From Rhizophagus irregularis (Eukaryota > Glomeromycota > Glomeromycetes > Glomerales > Glomeraceae), in contig NC_089432.1 in NCBI RefSeq assembly GCF_026210795.1, forward strand, positions 2,046,001 to 2,110,000: a stretch of DNA of 64,000 bases. The letters are read 5' to 3'. Position 1 is the stretch's first letter. Each line of letters begins with the position of its first letter. Made by a program: the position numbers and the translations under genes. This document shows positions 48,346-61,829 of this stretch, piece after piece. The notes under the pieces were generated by a model. The model saw nothing but the letters and a program-made list of their open reading frames with translations, had not been told where the DNA came from and did not search any database.

Positions 48346-48464
48346 CAGTGAAATTCGATATAACGGAACCATCCGTTCCAGTAAAAATATCCGGTAAAAA
48401 ATTTCGATATACCGGATTATATATAAATCACATGAAATTCCGTTATATCAAGTTTTTATTTGTG
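48346..48464. mobile_element. Small pogo-like MITE
   Basis: The left end CAGTGAAATTCGATATAACG and the right end in reverse complement (AAAACTTGATATAACGGAATT) share GATATAACGGAA in inverted orientation, with ccggta/cggat words between. The right boundary is approximate. Confidence 0.5.
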
Positions 48465-51400
48465 CAAGATGTGTTACGAATATTGAAAATTTAGATTATT
48501 TTCATTTAAAACATTATTTGAGAAATTTTATACACTGAAATTAACTAAAACTTAAAAAAATCATTTATTCAACCCTGTTTTTGCTTTTTCTTACTTCACT
48601 ATTAGACATTTTCAATAAAAAAGTTCGCTTTTCAAATAAAACAACTTATTTAGGAAATTTTATTTATATTATATCCTTATGAAGTGATGAAAAGTTTCTG
48701 AATATATGGACTAGGAATGTTAAATATTTATAATTCAAAACTTAACAAAGTTCAAACGTCTTTTAAACTCAACCTGTCTCGGCCCGTATTCCAATTGCCA
48801 CCCTACTTGGATTTGCGGTATTTGGCTGTAGTTTTTTAACCTAAACTATCAGGTGACCCGTGATCATGACGTTAATTATCTAGCGAGCGAATGTAAGCTC
48901 CTTGTCTTCTCTCCACGGTATAACTTCGGAAAATTAGCAAGTCATTACTCGGACCAATGCGGGCTACCGTTGGTTTTGATTCACCGTAATCTTATTACGT
49001 AATCGCCTGATTGCAAGCACGCGCTACCAAAGTACTTGCTTTCGGTGAATTTATTCATTACATTCATACTAGGTATAATTTGGTCTTACGAAGATTACGA
49101 AATAAATGCCTTGGAAATACAAAACTATTACAACCACAGACAATAACAATATATAATAAAATTTCTTGTATTTTTTTTTCTAAAAAAAAAAGATACGATT
49201 CGATATAGAAATAACATCTACTAATTTTTGATTTTATATATATAAAAATACTCTTTCTCAGTATTTAAATGAAGCAATGAACAATTATTATATAAAGCCA
49301 ATTTGCAATGTATAGGTAGATCACTTCTAATTTTTTTCCGCAACATGTAGGAGATCCATTTAATCATTAAAAACAAATCAATATATTCACAAAAAGTTTT
49401 GTATATAAAAATAACCTCCCGATACCATGAAGAATCGCTTACGAAGAACAAATACTTTACGGCAACATGTCAGGAAAAGAGTTAATCACGTGTCCGATTT
49501 GGTGTCATCTATACAACATATACAAAATATTATTTTTTCATAAATTCTAAATTTTTACTGCTGTTTCGATTGAGGGACGATAAAAAAAAGTCTTGGCAAG
49601 CAACGAGGAATATACTATCGTCACTTTAATAGAATAAATAGTGCAAAACCTTCTTGAGACAGGTAACAAGAAATTAACTCAAAGTACGGTTACAGCATTT
49701 CACAACTATTTATTTCAGTAGCTCTATTTTACGGTACAAGCGAGAAGTAGTGGTAAATGTTATTCTTGAAAAAAATGAGTTAATTCATAAAATTCTATTT
49801 CAAAGAATAACTCCCTAACGTCAAGTATATGATATTAATGGCGTTTATACTATAGCTTTAGCCATTTACAATTTTGGTACAAAATATTATGGAAAATGCA
49901 GTCGTAAGTCGTAACGATCTTGCACTTTATTATTGGAACTAAGTGAGTTAAAAGAAATTTTTTGCTTTTGAATCCACATTCGATATTAAAAAATTTTAAA
50001 TCCTTTAAAGCTTATATTGGCTTGATGGTGAACATTATCAACCGCCTTGGAGATTTGTTTTATATTGAACATCTATAAGAACATATCTGGATCAATTTTT
50101 CTTCAAGTTCTCTTGAAGAATTTGATTTATGAAAGATTCAGAATTATTCTAATGAAAAACAGATGTTCTATCCTGATCATACATAACTCAAAAATTTTTT
50201 GTACCAAAGAACTTGATACTGCAGGTATTGATTTAGACGTTTATCTAGATAATTTGTATGTTCATATTTGCTAACACCTCCATAGTTTTTATAAATGAAA
50301 AAGATCAATATGAAGGTGAAATGGAGGAGAATGTTAGTTGCTTCATTTATCGTTATTTTAATGATTATATGTTCAACGTAACTCTTTTTACTAAAAGAGA
50401 ATCTATTATTAGATGGATGAACAGTAATGTAATAAATGATCTCTACAACAATTGATCTCACTTCCAGTCCAACTCAACAGCTTTAATACTATTGCGATAA
50501 AAATATAATATGATGCACTTTCAAACGATAATTCTAATTAAGAAGTTATCAGAAGGCCATATCAACTATGTAGTACTAAGCAATTTCGTTTAACTGCCGC
50601 TCAAGCGACTTGTTACAGGAATTAGCAGTAACGAGCAATGAAGGAATTTATTATGTTTGGAAAGTACAAATAATGCTCTATCAATATCAATATGACTTGT
50701 TGCAAAAGTCAATACTGAAGTAGGTTGTTTTTCTTCTGGTATGTGCGTTTGAACAACTAGGGAGCGCAACTTCAATATTTTGTTGTGGGTTATTACATTA
50801 AAGGATTACATTAAAGGAGAGTTACGATAGTTAATAAGTATGGATGAAAAGTGGTGGCTTGTTTATCTCATTTATACCATCTAACTGTAATACATTTTGT
50901 ATGGTCATTATCGATTTGACATAGCACTAAATCAGATTGTATATATTATAAAATAATTATGAAGGTTGACATTACGGCACGGTGTAGTTTTTCAGTACTT
51001 AAAAGTATAAATCAATAGAATTTTTAATTATTTGTATAATTTATTATTTATCTTCAAAATATTATTTCAAGATTCTTGTAATTTTGTTAATTAGATCAAA
51101 TGGTTTTTATTGAGTTATTTTGATTTTATATTATTCCATTAATTTCACTTGTTAGCTATGATCTAAGTGGTACTATTATAAATCTTCTCTTGGGCAATTA
51201 ACTCTGTATGATGTTATATAATGAATGCGAATAGACTAAACTCAAACTTAAACTCATATAAATATCTCAGAATTTTTAAATACTTTGTATTGTATATCAT
51301 CATTGACACCAATATGAATTAAAGTTGAGAGTTTTGGCTAATATAAAACATGTTAAAATGAATAATTAGACAATTTGATTTCATTTATATATTACTTATT

Positions 51401-51600
51401 CAAACTTTCAGAGATACTTACGATATTCATATTCACATTATTCGCCTGATCGTCATCATTCAATAGATTCAGCTCTTTGCAATTGGCGGCTATTTTTCAT
51501 TTGTTAAATATAATCCATTTTATCAATAAATTATACTACCTCCAGAATAAAAAATAAGTAACCAAATGTTTTTTACCTTATCCAATAATTTTGTCCAGCG
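48465..51600. other. Gene-poor region with possible fragments
   Basis: Several short frames occur (49011-49208, 50047-50274, 50258-50455 plus; 49221-49451 and 50590-50775 minus) without recognised domains. Pieces such as NIWINFSSSSLEEFDL-like sequence near 50085-50130 and the 65-codon frame at 50258-50455 could be relics of coding DNA, but no gene can be assembled from them. Confidence 0.3.
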
Positions 51601-54600
51601 ATATGTTTAAATAAATTAATAATCAAACAATCCACATACCAAATATTTATTCATTCATCCAGCAATAAAAATCATGTTAATAGAATATTACAATAATGAC
51701 AAACAAAGAAATAAAAATCAAACCACATTCTAGGATATTTTTGAACTCTATATAAATTATCTAATTCGATAAAATTCACTCGTTCATTTCTTTGAAGTCC
51801 AAAATAACTCGGTCACAATTGATCTTTATATTTATCCAAGCCAAATCCAATTTTATAATATTAATTATCCATTGTTCTTCCATACATTTATCACTTGAAA
51901 TCTTTTAATCCATTAATTCTTTCAACACATCACTATCTTCACACTTTCCACATTTATCCAAACAATCAACAATAATATTTTATATTTATCCAGTAATAAA
52001 ACAACAAATTAGTGAAATACCTTATTAATAAAGAAAATGAATAAATAAAATAAATAATCAAACCATATCCTAGAATACCAAAATTTTTAATTTATCCATT
52101 GCTTATCCAGATCAATGTTATAACAATTCTAAAGATTCATTCATTCATCTCTTTAACAATTAAAAAAATATAAAAATCAAAATCAATATTATCCATCCAT
52201 TATTTCCATATCTTTGTTTATCCAGTATTCGGTAAAAAATATGTTATAACGATATTCTATAGTTTTCGATCACGTTACTTTAATTATTTTCTTAACTGCT
52301 AGGCGGTAAATATTCATACACTTATATTAAAATTAACGGCAAATAAAATCAAACCATATCCACATAGAATATTATATCTCCAAATAAATCAACAATTAAC
52401 ATATTTCTATTTACTGAGCATATCGTGGTTGAAAATTATATAGTTATCATTTATCCAGATTTATAATAACTTTCATTTGTTATCCATTTATTACTAACTT
52501 CCACACAATTATTTTATCCGGCAATAAAATAAATATATCAGAAAAATATTTCACATCCAGATAATTAATCTTTACTTTATATAAAGCTCCAATTCAGCAA
52601 TAACTAAATAGATCACATGAAATTCAATTGCTTTGCCATATCCATATTATTGCATTTCTCTTTTCAAACAATTGTATATTCGTCCAGTAATAAAAAAAAC
52701 TCAAATTAGTAAAGTATTATTTTAATAAAAAAAAAATAAGTAAATAAAAAAAACAACCCATATTCTAGAATATTAAAATTTTTAATTTATCCAACAAAAT
52801 TATTCAAATTATCTTTATAAACCAGCCAGTAATTAATATATCATATTTATAAATTTCATTGCCTTCCATTTTAGTATAATTCATCCATTGTTTCCAAATA
52901 ATTTTCATTTTGTTCAACAATAAAAAAAATTAATGTGAGTAAAATATTATAAAATAACAGAAAAATATAAAATAAATACAAATCAAACCATATCCAAAGC
53001 ATTTAAGATTTATATTTTCAAATCAATTTAATATCAATTAATTCCAAAATAATAATAATATTATATTTTCTTCCATTGTATTTGTATTATCATCTATTAT
53101 TCTCCACTACCAATATCAGTATCATAATCTTAATATTTCCAGAACCATCTATTTTTCTCCACTATCAATAATTAATTTTTCAGTTTAACATCCAAATTGT
53201 TCAAAATTTTGATATTATTTATTTGTATATTTCCATTTCACATTTTTTATTCAGTATCCAGATAAAAAAAATATGTTAGTAAAATGTTATATAAATAATA
53301 AGAAAGATCACAATTTTAAAAATCAAACCATATCCGAGATTATTTCATCAAATAATTTGTCTAGTAACATTTTATGAATCAAAAAATCCATTATTTTCCA
53401 CTACCAATAATTAATCTTTTCCAGTATCATATAATTAATCTTTTTCAGTATCAAATAATTAATCTTTCCAGTAACATATAATTAATTTTTTCCAGTAAAA
53501 TATACTAATTAATCTTTTCCAGTATCATGTAATTGATTTTTTTTAGTTAATCCTTTCCAGTATAATATAATTAATCTTAATATTTCAAGTATTGTCTACT
53601 ATTCTCCACTATTGATAATGAATTTTTCAGTTTAGCATCCAAATTGTTCAAATTTTAATATTATTTATTTATCTATTGTCTTTCACATTTTCTATTCAGT
53701 TTCCAGATAAAGAAAATATGTTAGTAAAATGTTATATAATAAGAAAGATCTCAAAATTTTAAAATCAAACCGTATCCGAGATTTTTTATCATATGATTTT
53801 GTTTAGTAACTCAAAAATCCATTAATCTTTTCCAATAAATCTTTTTCAGTATCAAATAATTAATCTTAATCTTTCCAGTATTTTCTTTTATTTTCCACTA
53901 CCAATAATTGATCTTTTCCAATATCAATATAATTAATCTTTTCCAGTATAATATAATTAATTTTTTCATGTATCTTATAATTAATTTTTTCAATATCATA
54001 TAATTAAACTTAATCTTTCCAGTACCATTTATTATTCTCCACTATCAATAATTAATTTTTCAGTTTAGCATCCAGCATCCAAATTGTTCAAAATTTTAAT
54101 ATTATTTATTTATCTATTGTCTTTTCACATTTTTTATTCAGTATCCAGATAAAGAAAATATGTTAGTAAAATGTGATATAAATAATAAGAAAGATCACAA
54201 TTTTAAAAATCAAACCATATCCGAGATTATTTCATAAATAATTTTGTCTAGAAACATTAAGAATCAAAAAATCTATTATTCTCCACTACCAATAATTGAT
54301 CTTTTCCAATATAATGTAATTAATCTTTTCCAATATTCATATAATTAATTTTTTTCAGTATAAATAATTAATTTTTTCCAGTGTCAAATAATTAATTTTA
54401 ATATTTCCAGTATTATCTATTATTCTCTACTACCAATGATTAATCTTTTCCAATATCATATATTAACTTTTTCCAGTATCAAATATAAATTAATCTTTTC
54501 CAGTAACACATAATTAATTTTTTCCAGTATCATATAATTAATCTTTAAACTTTCCAGTATCATATAATTAATCTTAATCATCTATTATTCTCCATTATCA

Positions 54601-55360
54601 ACAATTAATTTTTTCAGTTTAGCGTCCAAATTGTTCAAAATTTTAATATTATTTATTTATCTATTGTCTTTTCACATTTTTTATTCAGTATCCAGATAAA
54701 GAAAATATGTTAGTAAAATGTTATATATAAGAAAGATCGCAAAAATTTTAAAAATCAAACCATATCCGAGATTTTTTCATTAAATGATTTTGTCTAGTAA
54801 CATTTTAAGAATCAAAAACCTATTATTCTCAACTATCAATAATTAATCTTTTCCAATATCATGTAATTAATCTTTTTCAGTATCAAATAATTAATCTTTT
54901 CCAGTGACAAATAATTAATCTTAATCTTTCCAGTATTATCTATTATTCTCCACTACCAATAATTAATCTTTTCCAATATCATATAATTAATCTTTTTCAG
55001 TATCAAATAATTCATCTTTTCCAGTAACATATAATTAATCTTTTCCATTATCATATAATTAATCTTTTTCAGTGACATGTAATTAATTTTTTTTAGTATC
55101 ATGTAATTAATTTTTTTCAGTATCAAATAATTAATCCTTTCCAGTATCATATAATTATTCTTAATCTTTCCAGTACCATCTATTATTCTCCACTAACAAT
55201 AATTAATTTTTCAGTTTAGCATCCAAATTGTTCAAAACTTTAATATTGTTTATTTATCTATTGTCTTTTCACATCAGTATCCAAATAAAGAAAATATGTT
55301 AGTAAAATGTCATAATAAGAAAGATCCCAATTTTAAAAATCAAACCATATCCGAAATCTT
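51600..55360. repeat. Degenerate satellite, long-period part
   Basis: The signature aatcaaaccatatcc recurs at about 51720, 52061, 52351, 52751, 52983, 53322, 53763, 54209, 54755 and 55338. Each is preceded by a ttagtaaaat(g/a)ttat word. From 53.2 kb onward each unit also contains atccaaattgttcaaaattt, tctattgtctttcac and tattattctccactaccaat. Between these anchors sit variable numbers of a roughly 25-bp subrepeat of the type ttttccagtatcatataatt aatc. The period grows from about 230-400 bp at the left to about 440-580 bp at the right. No gene; the frame at 54953-55150 is a translation of the subrepeat. Confidence 0.85.
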
Positions 55361-56680
55361 AAGCAATCCAAATAAATATGAACTCTAACTACATCCAATA
55401 TAAATATATTCATTCTATGTTTATATTAGCTCTAGGAAAAAAAAGAAAAACATGTTAGTAAAATGTTGTACTAATAAAAAATCATGTAAATAAAGTCAAA
55501 CCATATCCAAAGATTTATCTTATCTCAATTATTAACTCTAGAAAAAAAAAATAAATAAAAACATGTTAGTAAAATATCATACTATTAAAAAAATATACAA
55601 CAAAGTCAAACCATATCCGAAGATTTATCTTATTTCATTCATCAACTCTAGAAAAAAGAATGAAAAATATATTAGTAAAATGTTGTACTAATAAAAAAAG
55701 TCATGATCCAAACCATATCCAAGGATTTATCTTATCTCAGTTATTAACCTTAAAAAATAAATAAATAAATAAATAAAAATATCAGTAAAATGTTGTATTA
55801 TTGAAAAAAAAGTCATAATCCAAACATATTCAAGGATTTATCTTATTCAATTTATCAACTCTAGAAAAAAAAATGAAAAACATATTATTAAAATGTTGTA
55901 CTATTAAAAAAAACATGTAATAAAGTCATCATATCCAAAGGTTTATCTCAATTATCAGCTCTAGAGAAAAGCATCTCATTTATCAGCTCTAGAAAAAAAA
56001 ATGAATAAAAAACATGTTAGTAAAATGTTGTATTATTAAAAAAAGGTCATAATTCAAACCATATCCAAGGATTTATCTTTCATTTATCAACTCTAGAAAG
56101 AAAAAAATGAAAAAACATGTTAGTTAAATGGCGTACTATTAAAAAAAATGTGCAAATAAAGTCAAACCATATCCAAGGATTTATCTTAATCTTAATTATC
56201 AACTTTAGAAAAAAAAAAGAAAAACATGTTATTAAAATGTTATACTATTAAAAAAAATCATGCAATAAAGCCAAACCATATCCAAAGATTATATCTCAAT
56301 TATCAGCTCTAGAGAAAAGCATCTCATTTATCAGATCTAGAAAAAAAAATGAAAAGCATGTTAAAATGGTATACTATTGAAAAAACATGCAATAAAGTCA
56401 AACCATATCCAAGGATTTATCTTATCTTATTTATCAACTCTAGGAAAAAAAAATGAAAACCATGTTAGTAAAATGGTGTACTGATAAAAAAAGTCATGAT
56501 CCAAACCATGTCCAAGGATTTATAATTATCAACTCTAGGAAAAAAAAATGAAAAATATGTTAGTAAAATGTCATACTATTAAAAAAACATGCAATAAAGT
56601 CAATAAAGTCAAACCATATCCAAAGATTTATTTTATCTCAATTATCAATTCTAAAAAAAAAAAAAGAAAATAAACAAATA
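55360..56680. repeat. Degenerate satellite, short-period part
   Basis: About eleven further copies of the same anchor (caaaccatatcc(a/g)a(a/g)gattta) occur at intervals of about 100-130 bp (55495, 55605, 55707, 55808, 55925, 56050, 56160, 56270, 56398, 56500, 56607). Each unit reads anchor, then tatcaactctagaaaaaaaa, then catgttagtaaaatgttgta, then ctattaaaaaa. The 25-bp ccagtatcat subrepeat is absent here, so this is a shortened form of the unit to the left. Confidence 0.85.
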
Positions 56681-57430
56681 ATAAAATCAAATGAACTTTT
56701 TGAAGTTTCTAAAGTCCAATCACTAAAAATAGAAAAAGTAGAAGAGAGAGAGAAGTTAATGGATTGATAATTTAATAAAATAAAACATTAATCTCTTATT
56801 CTATTATTCTTTCACACTCTTCCATGCATTTTCATTTGTCAGTAAATAAGAAACTTAAATTAGTAAGTGTCATAAATAAAAACCAAACTGATATTGGCAT
56901 ATATATTAACCTGATTAATCTTAGGAGATAAAAAATCGAATAGCAGATGACTATTTGAATGATACAGCAAGAAGGAGAGTTGAAGGTAAACCAAAAGTAA
57001 AGGTAGTTGTATAAAGATAAAACAACTGAGAGAAGAAAGGTTACATTTGCTGATTTTTGTGGATAGTTTCATGTGAGTAAATGGTTATATTTTGTACATA
57101 CAGAATATTGAAAAATATGTATAATTATTATTATGTTTTTGGTGAAATAAGGAAATTTCGGAACTCTTTCCGCTTCCCTTTTTTTACTATAAATCCGCAG
57201 TAAAATTACATTTGGTTTTCCCGGAAGTTTTTATTCTTGTTTCCCATAATAAATACACTATAATTTCAGAATTATTGTTAGCAGTAGTTTTATAAGATGG
57301 TATGATGGTAAGTCGACAGTAAAAGATAGAAGAGAGAGAGATAGATGGCAATTATGGAGGGAGGTATCAAACCAAGAGATGAAAGAGGTAGAAGAGGACA
57401 AACCGAAATATCTTAAAGCTTTAACAGCGT
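56681..57430. other. Intergenic, no gene seen
   Basis: The frames at 56860-57072 and 57258-57611 on minus are antisense to purine-rich DNA and lack motifs. Confidence 0.4.
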
Positions 57431-57439
57431 CATATCCTA

Positions 57440-58190
57440 GGATTGCATTTTCGAAGTCCGGCCTTGGAAAATTCTGACTTATTACAAGCCAAAAAAGGAC
57501 CTGGAGGAAACATTGTTGAAGGCGGCCGAAAAACGAGATGGCACAAAATGGGCATTTCGGACTTTCAGGGAAGTGAGGGACCAAGTGTGAGCGGAAGGAA
57601 AGGAGAGACAATAGACAACGGAAGTGACAAGCGCTGTTCGAGCGACAAAAAAGAAATCTTTCGTTCAGGTCAGTAGATTCGGATAAACTTCAAAGTCGCC
57701 ATGGATGGAGCTTGGACAAGCTTAGCAAAGAGGTGATATATCCCTCGGTCAAGCCGGAAGAACTAGTAGAAATAGTAGATAACCTTAGGAGAGATAATCA
57801 GCCACGCGATCCAAAAAAAGAAGGACAAGGATAAAAAAGAACAGTGTATCGAATGCCTCGCCCTAAAGTATGTAGTAACTGAGAAAGACGTGGTTGATTT
57901 TATTAACGAGAATAGTGACATTTAGTACAAGGGTGAGATGGAAGTGGACGAAGATGACGACCGCCACTTTTGGAAACAGATTACGCATCATCTGGTGATC
58001 AATGAACTCGCGGCCAAAAATGTGATCCTGCGGTTCATACCATACAATTCTAATCGGGTTCCAAGTAAAGACGAAGTCAAGGATTTTGACACTAACAATG
58101 AAAAGATGAAGGCTCGTCTTGCGAAAGAAGATAAGACGAAAATAGTGGAAGTACTGTAGATGAACCGGTGGACAGGCCTAAGAAAATAAG
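57440..58190 (+). pseudogene. Decayed gene of a repeated family, unknown function
   Basis: This stretch is noticeably richer in G and C than its flanks. Broken plus-strand frames give DKLQSRHGWSLDKLSKEVIY and PSVKPEELVEIVDNLRRDNQ (about 57680-57800). The longest intact piece, 57938-58159, starts MEVDEDDDRHFWKQITHHLV and contains RFIPYNSNRVPSKDEVKDFD and TNNEKMKARLAKEDKT. After the stop, EPVDRPKKIRID continues in another frame. At least three frame breaks separate the pieces. It is similar in style to repeated gene families of Rhizophagus, but I cannot name the fold. Confidence 0.5.
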
Positions 58191-58199
58191 AATCGATGG

Positions 58200-60022
58200 A
58201 GGGTGAGTTTTTTTAGGATAGTCTTCTAGAATGTGGGTTTTTTGCTGGATATCGTAGATAGTGAATTTTTTACAAAAAATGTTCGTGTGTGTGCCACGAT
58301 GTTAAATCTAACCAGCAAAATGACCATTTCACTTTGGTGTTAATTCAATTATATGGTTCAACAGTGTAAAGGGGTAACTGTTAGTAAATTTAATAGCCGA
58401 ACTAAAGGAGTGGGTCGGTAACTTCGTAGTTAGCGCTAGGAAGAATAACAAAGGCGTGGACTGGCATCAACAATAGAGTAAAAAAACAAGACTATACCAT
58501 GTACGTTGAATAGCTAAACTAGTTTCTAACATATCACAGTTCTTCAGTTAAAAGACGAGGTTGGAGTAAAGATGGTTAAGGCAAGAGAGAAAAGAAGACC
58601 TAAAAAAGAGAAACCTGAAAAAAAAGAGGTGAGAGAAAAAAAGACTAAATTTTTAATCCATAATATCCTACGCGTCAGAATGATATACGTGTTATAATAT
58701 AAACGACGCGACTAAGAGTGAGTCATAGTACTCACATTGCTTTAATTGATTTAATTGATTAATTAACTAATATATAACATACCACAAGCACATATTCAAT
58801 TTCCTATTTAATAAATATTACTCATGATATTTTGGGCTGCCAATATAATAATATTATGTAATAAATAGTTAGGATATTGTTATTGATTATCAATCGTTTG
58901 AGCCAAAAAGAATCAATAAATCTCCATTTAGCCAATAACATATCGGCTGATTGGAAAAATCAATTAATATTTAAGCTCAGTTGATGGGTTCATTATATAA
59001 CTTATTGATGAACTGATATGATCAAGTTTAAATATTTTTTACTATACCTGATATATAATTAAATACATATTAAATTTTAGATGTTTAAGAATATATATAT
59101 TCCCAATAAAATTTATCCGTTATTTCTGTAAAAACTAAAAACTCCGTAAAAATTTGCATTTCACGGATCCATTTATGGAAAATGTAATAATTCGATAATT
59201 TCCGTAATATAAAGGTTACTAATTCCGTTACGGAAAAAAAGATGGATATAAAAAGCGGATCAACTTTTTTACGGAATTGTGTATACAGAAGTTGTAAAAA
59301 TATTTCTAAATACATTGTGGGTTACCGAAATTTACAGTATATACATAATAAATACTCGGAATTTATCAAAATGGGTGTGATTTATACTTCCAACAACATT
59401 TCTAACATTACAGTTGATATTTTATGGGTGTTGTATATATTTATATTATCGTACGGCTAAATCGGCTAATGCAGATCGATAAACTACCGATATTCAATAT
59501 TGTACGCAAATAAACTATTGATATCAATATTGTACGATAATGAAAATATCGGTAATTATAAAGAAAAATAGCAAAAGATAGATTTTTACAAATAATACAT
59601 AAGTCAAGTCCCAAAATGACCTACATATTAAAAGTACTTGCTCGGCATCAATTCTTTTTTTTTGAATCTTTCCATAAACTTTATCCAAGAAATAATGATT
59701 TTAATTTTTCATGCCTACATTTAAAAATATACAAGAACACGTATTCTAAATTTTGCCAGATTCATATTCTTTAGATAATATTTAAAATAATGTTAATAAT
59801 GTTACAATATTTTTATTCTTTATTTCTTTATAAAAATTTTATTTTATAAGTGATTATAACTACTTTATTATCTAATATTAGATATAAATTAAAATATATT
59901 ATCCGAAATAATAAAAAAACTGTATTCAAAATGACGGAATTTTATTAAGCGTAATTATCATTTAAAAGACCCAAGAAAAAATAACCATTAAAACTAGATT
60001 AATAAAAAAAAATTTAAATCCA
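58200..60022. other. Intergenic, no gene seen
   Basis: A lysine/arginine-rich fragment near 58570-58650 (PKKEKPEKKE-like) is too short to assign. The words attccgt/acggaa recur at 59105-59280, including the palindrome ttccgttacggaa at 59222-59234, and tcaatattgtacg occurs twice near 59490-59550. The rest is featureless. Confidence 0.35.
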
Positions 60023-61165
60023 TTACTTTGAATCTTTCAACTCATTAGCAAGATCTCTAATTTTTTTTCTCATATCAGAAGGAAGTAAAAGATTCTGTTC
60101 ATTAACTTCTAAAATCTTCTCAAAATCTATTTGATCTGAATTTGATTGTAATTCAATAATTCTTTGATAAAATTGATCAATAATAGAAAGTACAAATACT
60201 CCGCAATCTGACAAAAATTTAAAAAATTTACATTAATTATCAAAATATTGTTATATAATAAAAAATAAATATGTAAGTTACCTGAACCTAAAATAAATTA
60301 AAAATATCCAATTAATTGAAATTATTTAAATTAATATTAAATATTTGAGTTAAATACATCAATTTTAACATACCATTTTTTTGTTGAGGTGTTTTTACAA
60401 CGACAATATTATTTCCTAAAAATGGAATTTTTTTTTTAAAAAAAATATCATAATCTAATCATAATATAATTTTTCATTTCTTTAATACCTACTTTTGACT
60501 TCTAGAACACCGGAAATTTTATCTGCAAATTTATAAGCAATATAAGAATTCATATTATTAGCACTATCATAATATAAAAATTTATTATTCTGTTTTACGT
60601 AAATTAGCAAAGACCAATGACTTCCTCCAATAAAACTTTCTAAGGACTGTTTATTATTTACTGGAATGAATATTATATCAGCAGAAAATATTTGTTTTGG
60701 AAGTGCGCTAGCAAGATATTTCGCATCTTTATAAAAATAAATGAAATATATGTAAATAGAATAAAATAGGTAAATGATATTAGAACAAAAAAAAAGTGGA
60801 TGAAAAAAACCTTCAATATTTGTTATGAGAAAACTCATCGATGCTCGCAAAAGATTTGGTTTAACCTTGGATTCTTCTTTTATAGAATAATTGTATTCAA
60901 GATATCTTTTAAAGGAAAAAAAAATGTTTTATTTTTAGAAATATTTATGAAAATCAAGTAATGATTTCTTACATACTCCAAATAAAAATCTACGCATCGG
61001 TCATTCAACCATCTATCATCGTATAAGAGTCCATAATCCTGTATTGGGTGAAAAAAAAAAATAATTTAAAGAACATACTTTCGATACAAAAATTTATAAG
61101 AAATATTATAATTATACCTCTGGAGCAAGCATAGCGTCTTTATAGTATAAAGTAGAGGTTAACAT
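60023..61165 (-). CDS. NEDP1/SENP8-like Ulp1-family cysteine protease
   Basis: Seven exons join in phase to 223 residues: 61165-61118, 61038-60977, 60905-60811, 60726-60493, 60415-60374, 60287-60282 (6 nt) and 60207-60023. The start is MLTSTLYYKDAMLAPE; then DYGLLYDDRWLNDRCVDFYL, the N-terminal Ulp1 motif, follows. The catalytic His lies in GGSHWSLLIYV, the Asp in FLYYDSANNMN, and the Cys in NGSDCGVFV, with the oxyanion Gln in TPQQKN. Size and the SHWSLL...YYDS spacing match NEDP1/SENP8 (human about 212 residues), which removes NEDD8 from cullins and other targets, rather than the larger SUMO proteases. NEDD8 specificity is inferred. The microexon supplies bases of the Gly-Ser-Asp before the catalytic Cys. 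No neighbour is functionally linked, although the F-box protein 31 kb away belongs to cullin-ligase biology. Confidence 0.85.
60282..60287 (-). other. 6-nt microexon of the NEDP1-like gene
   Basis: GTTCAG lies between an acceptor TTTTAG and a donor GTAACT. Spliced between AAT-G (60374) and AT-TGC (60207) it gives codons for N G S D C, restoring the active-site motif. Without it the phase is unchanged, but the product would lose Gly-Ser and read N-D-C. Confidence 0.8.
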
Positions 61166-61829
61166 ATTTGAGAAAGTTAAGTTCACATTTCACCAATAGT
61201 AGGCTCAAGTAATTAATTGCGTTAGAGTTTCACAATGTTTAACAAATTATTACTCTGCAAATATTTCGTCATTGCGCATTTTTTGTAATACATGTAACGT
61301 GATTTCTTTGTGTCATTGTAGAGTTGCACATGATTTATAGTATAATTTCTAACGTTAACTCCATTTTAACTTCGTTATTAACCCGTTTTGAGTTTTGATA
61401 TGTAAGCAAAAACATTATTACGTATTTACGTTCACAAGTTCATTACATAATTTAATTAGTAAATCAAACAGCTTTAAAAGTTTAAGCCTTTAATATTATT
61501 TATAATGCTTGAGGTAACAAATTTGCCATAATAGTTAAATTTGGATTAATTATAATGGATTTGTTTCCGATATACGTTAAATATCTAACTTTTTTTCTTT
61601 AGAGTGCAGAAAATAAAATAACTTATCAATTGATGATTTGAATAATTCATTTATCTAAGTGGTAATAATATTTTGTCTTTGAGTGAAATATAATATTTCC
61701 TATTTGTGTCATTTTATTTCTACCCAACCTTAGAAAACATTATTATGACATTGAACATGATTTTAATAAAACAGCAAGAGATTAACAAAATACTTTAATA
61801 TAAACGTTTCATGCTTTTTGCGTTCTACA
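61166..61829. other. Intergenic, no gene seen
   Basis: Upstream flank of the NEDP1-like gene. No coding frame or repeat was noted. Confidence 0.4.

Noticed and set aside
50177-50461. 94-codon minus frame
   Set aside because: Overlaps plus frames that are equally weak; no domain recognisable in either direction.
54953-55150. 65-codon minus frame of repeated LKKINYMIL units
   Set aside because: Translation of the 25-bp satellite subrepeat, with no start context and many neighbouring stops.
57258-57611. 117-codon minus frame
   Set aside because: Antisense to a better plus-strand decayed coding stretch; composition is driven by purine runs on the other strand.
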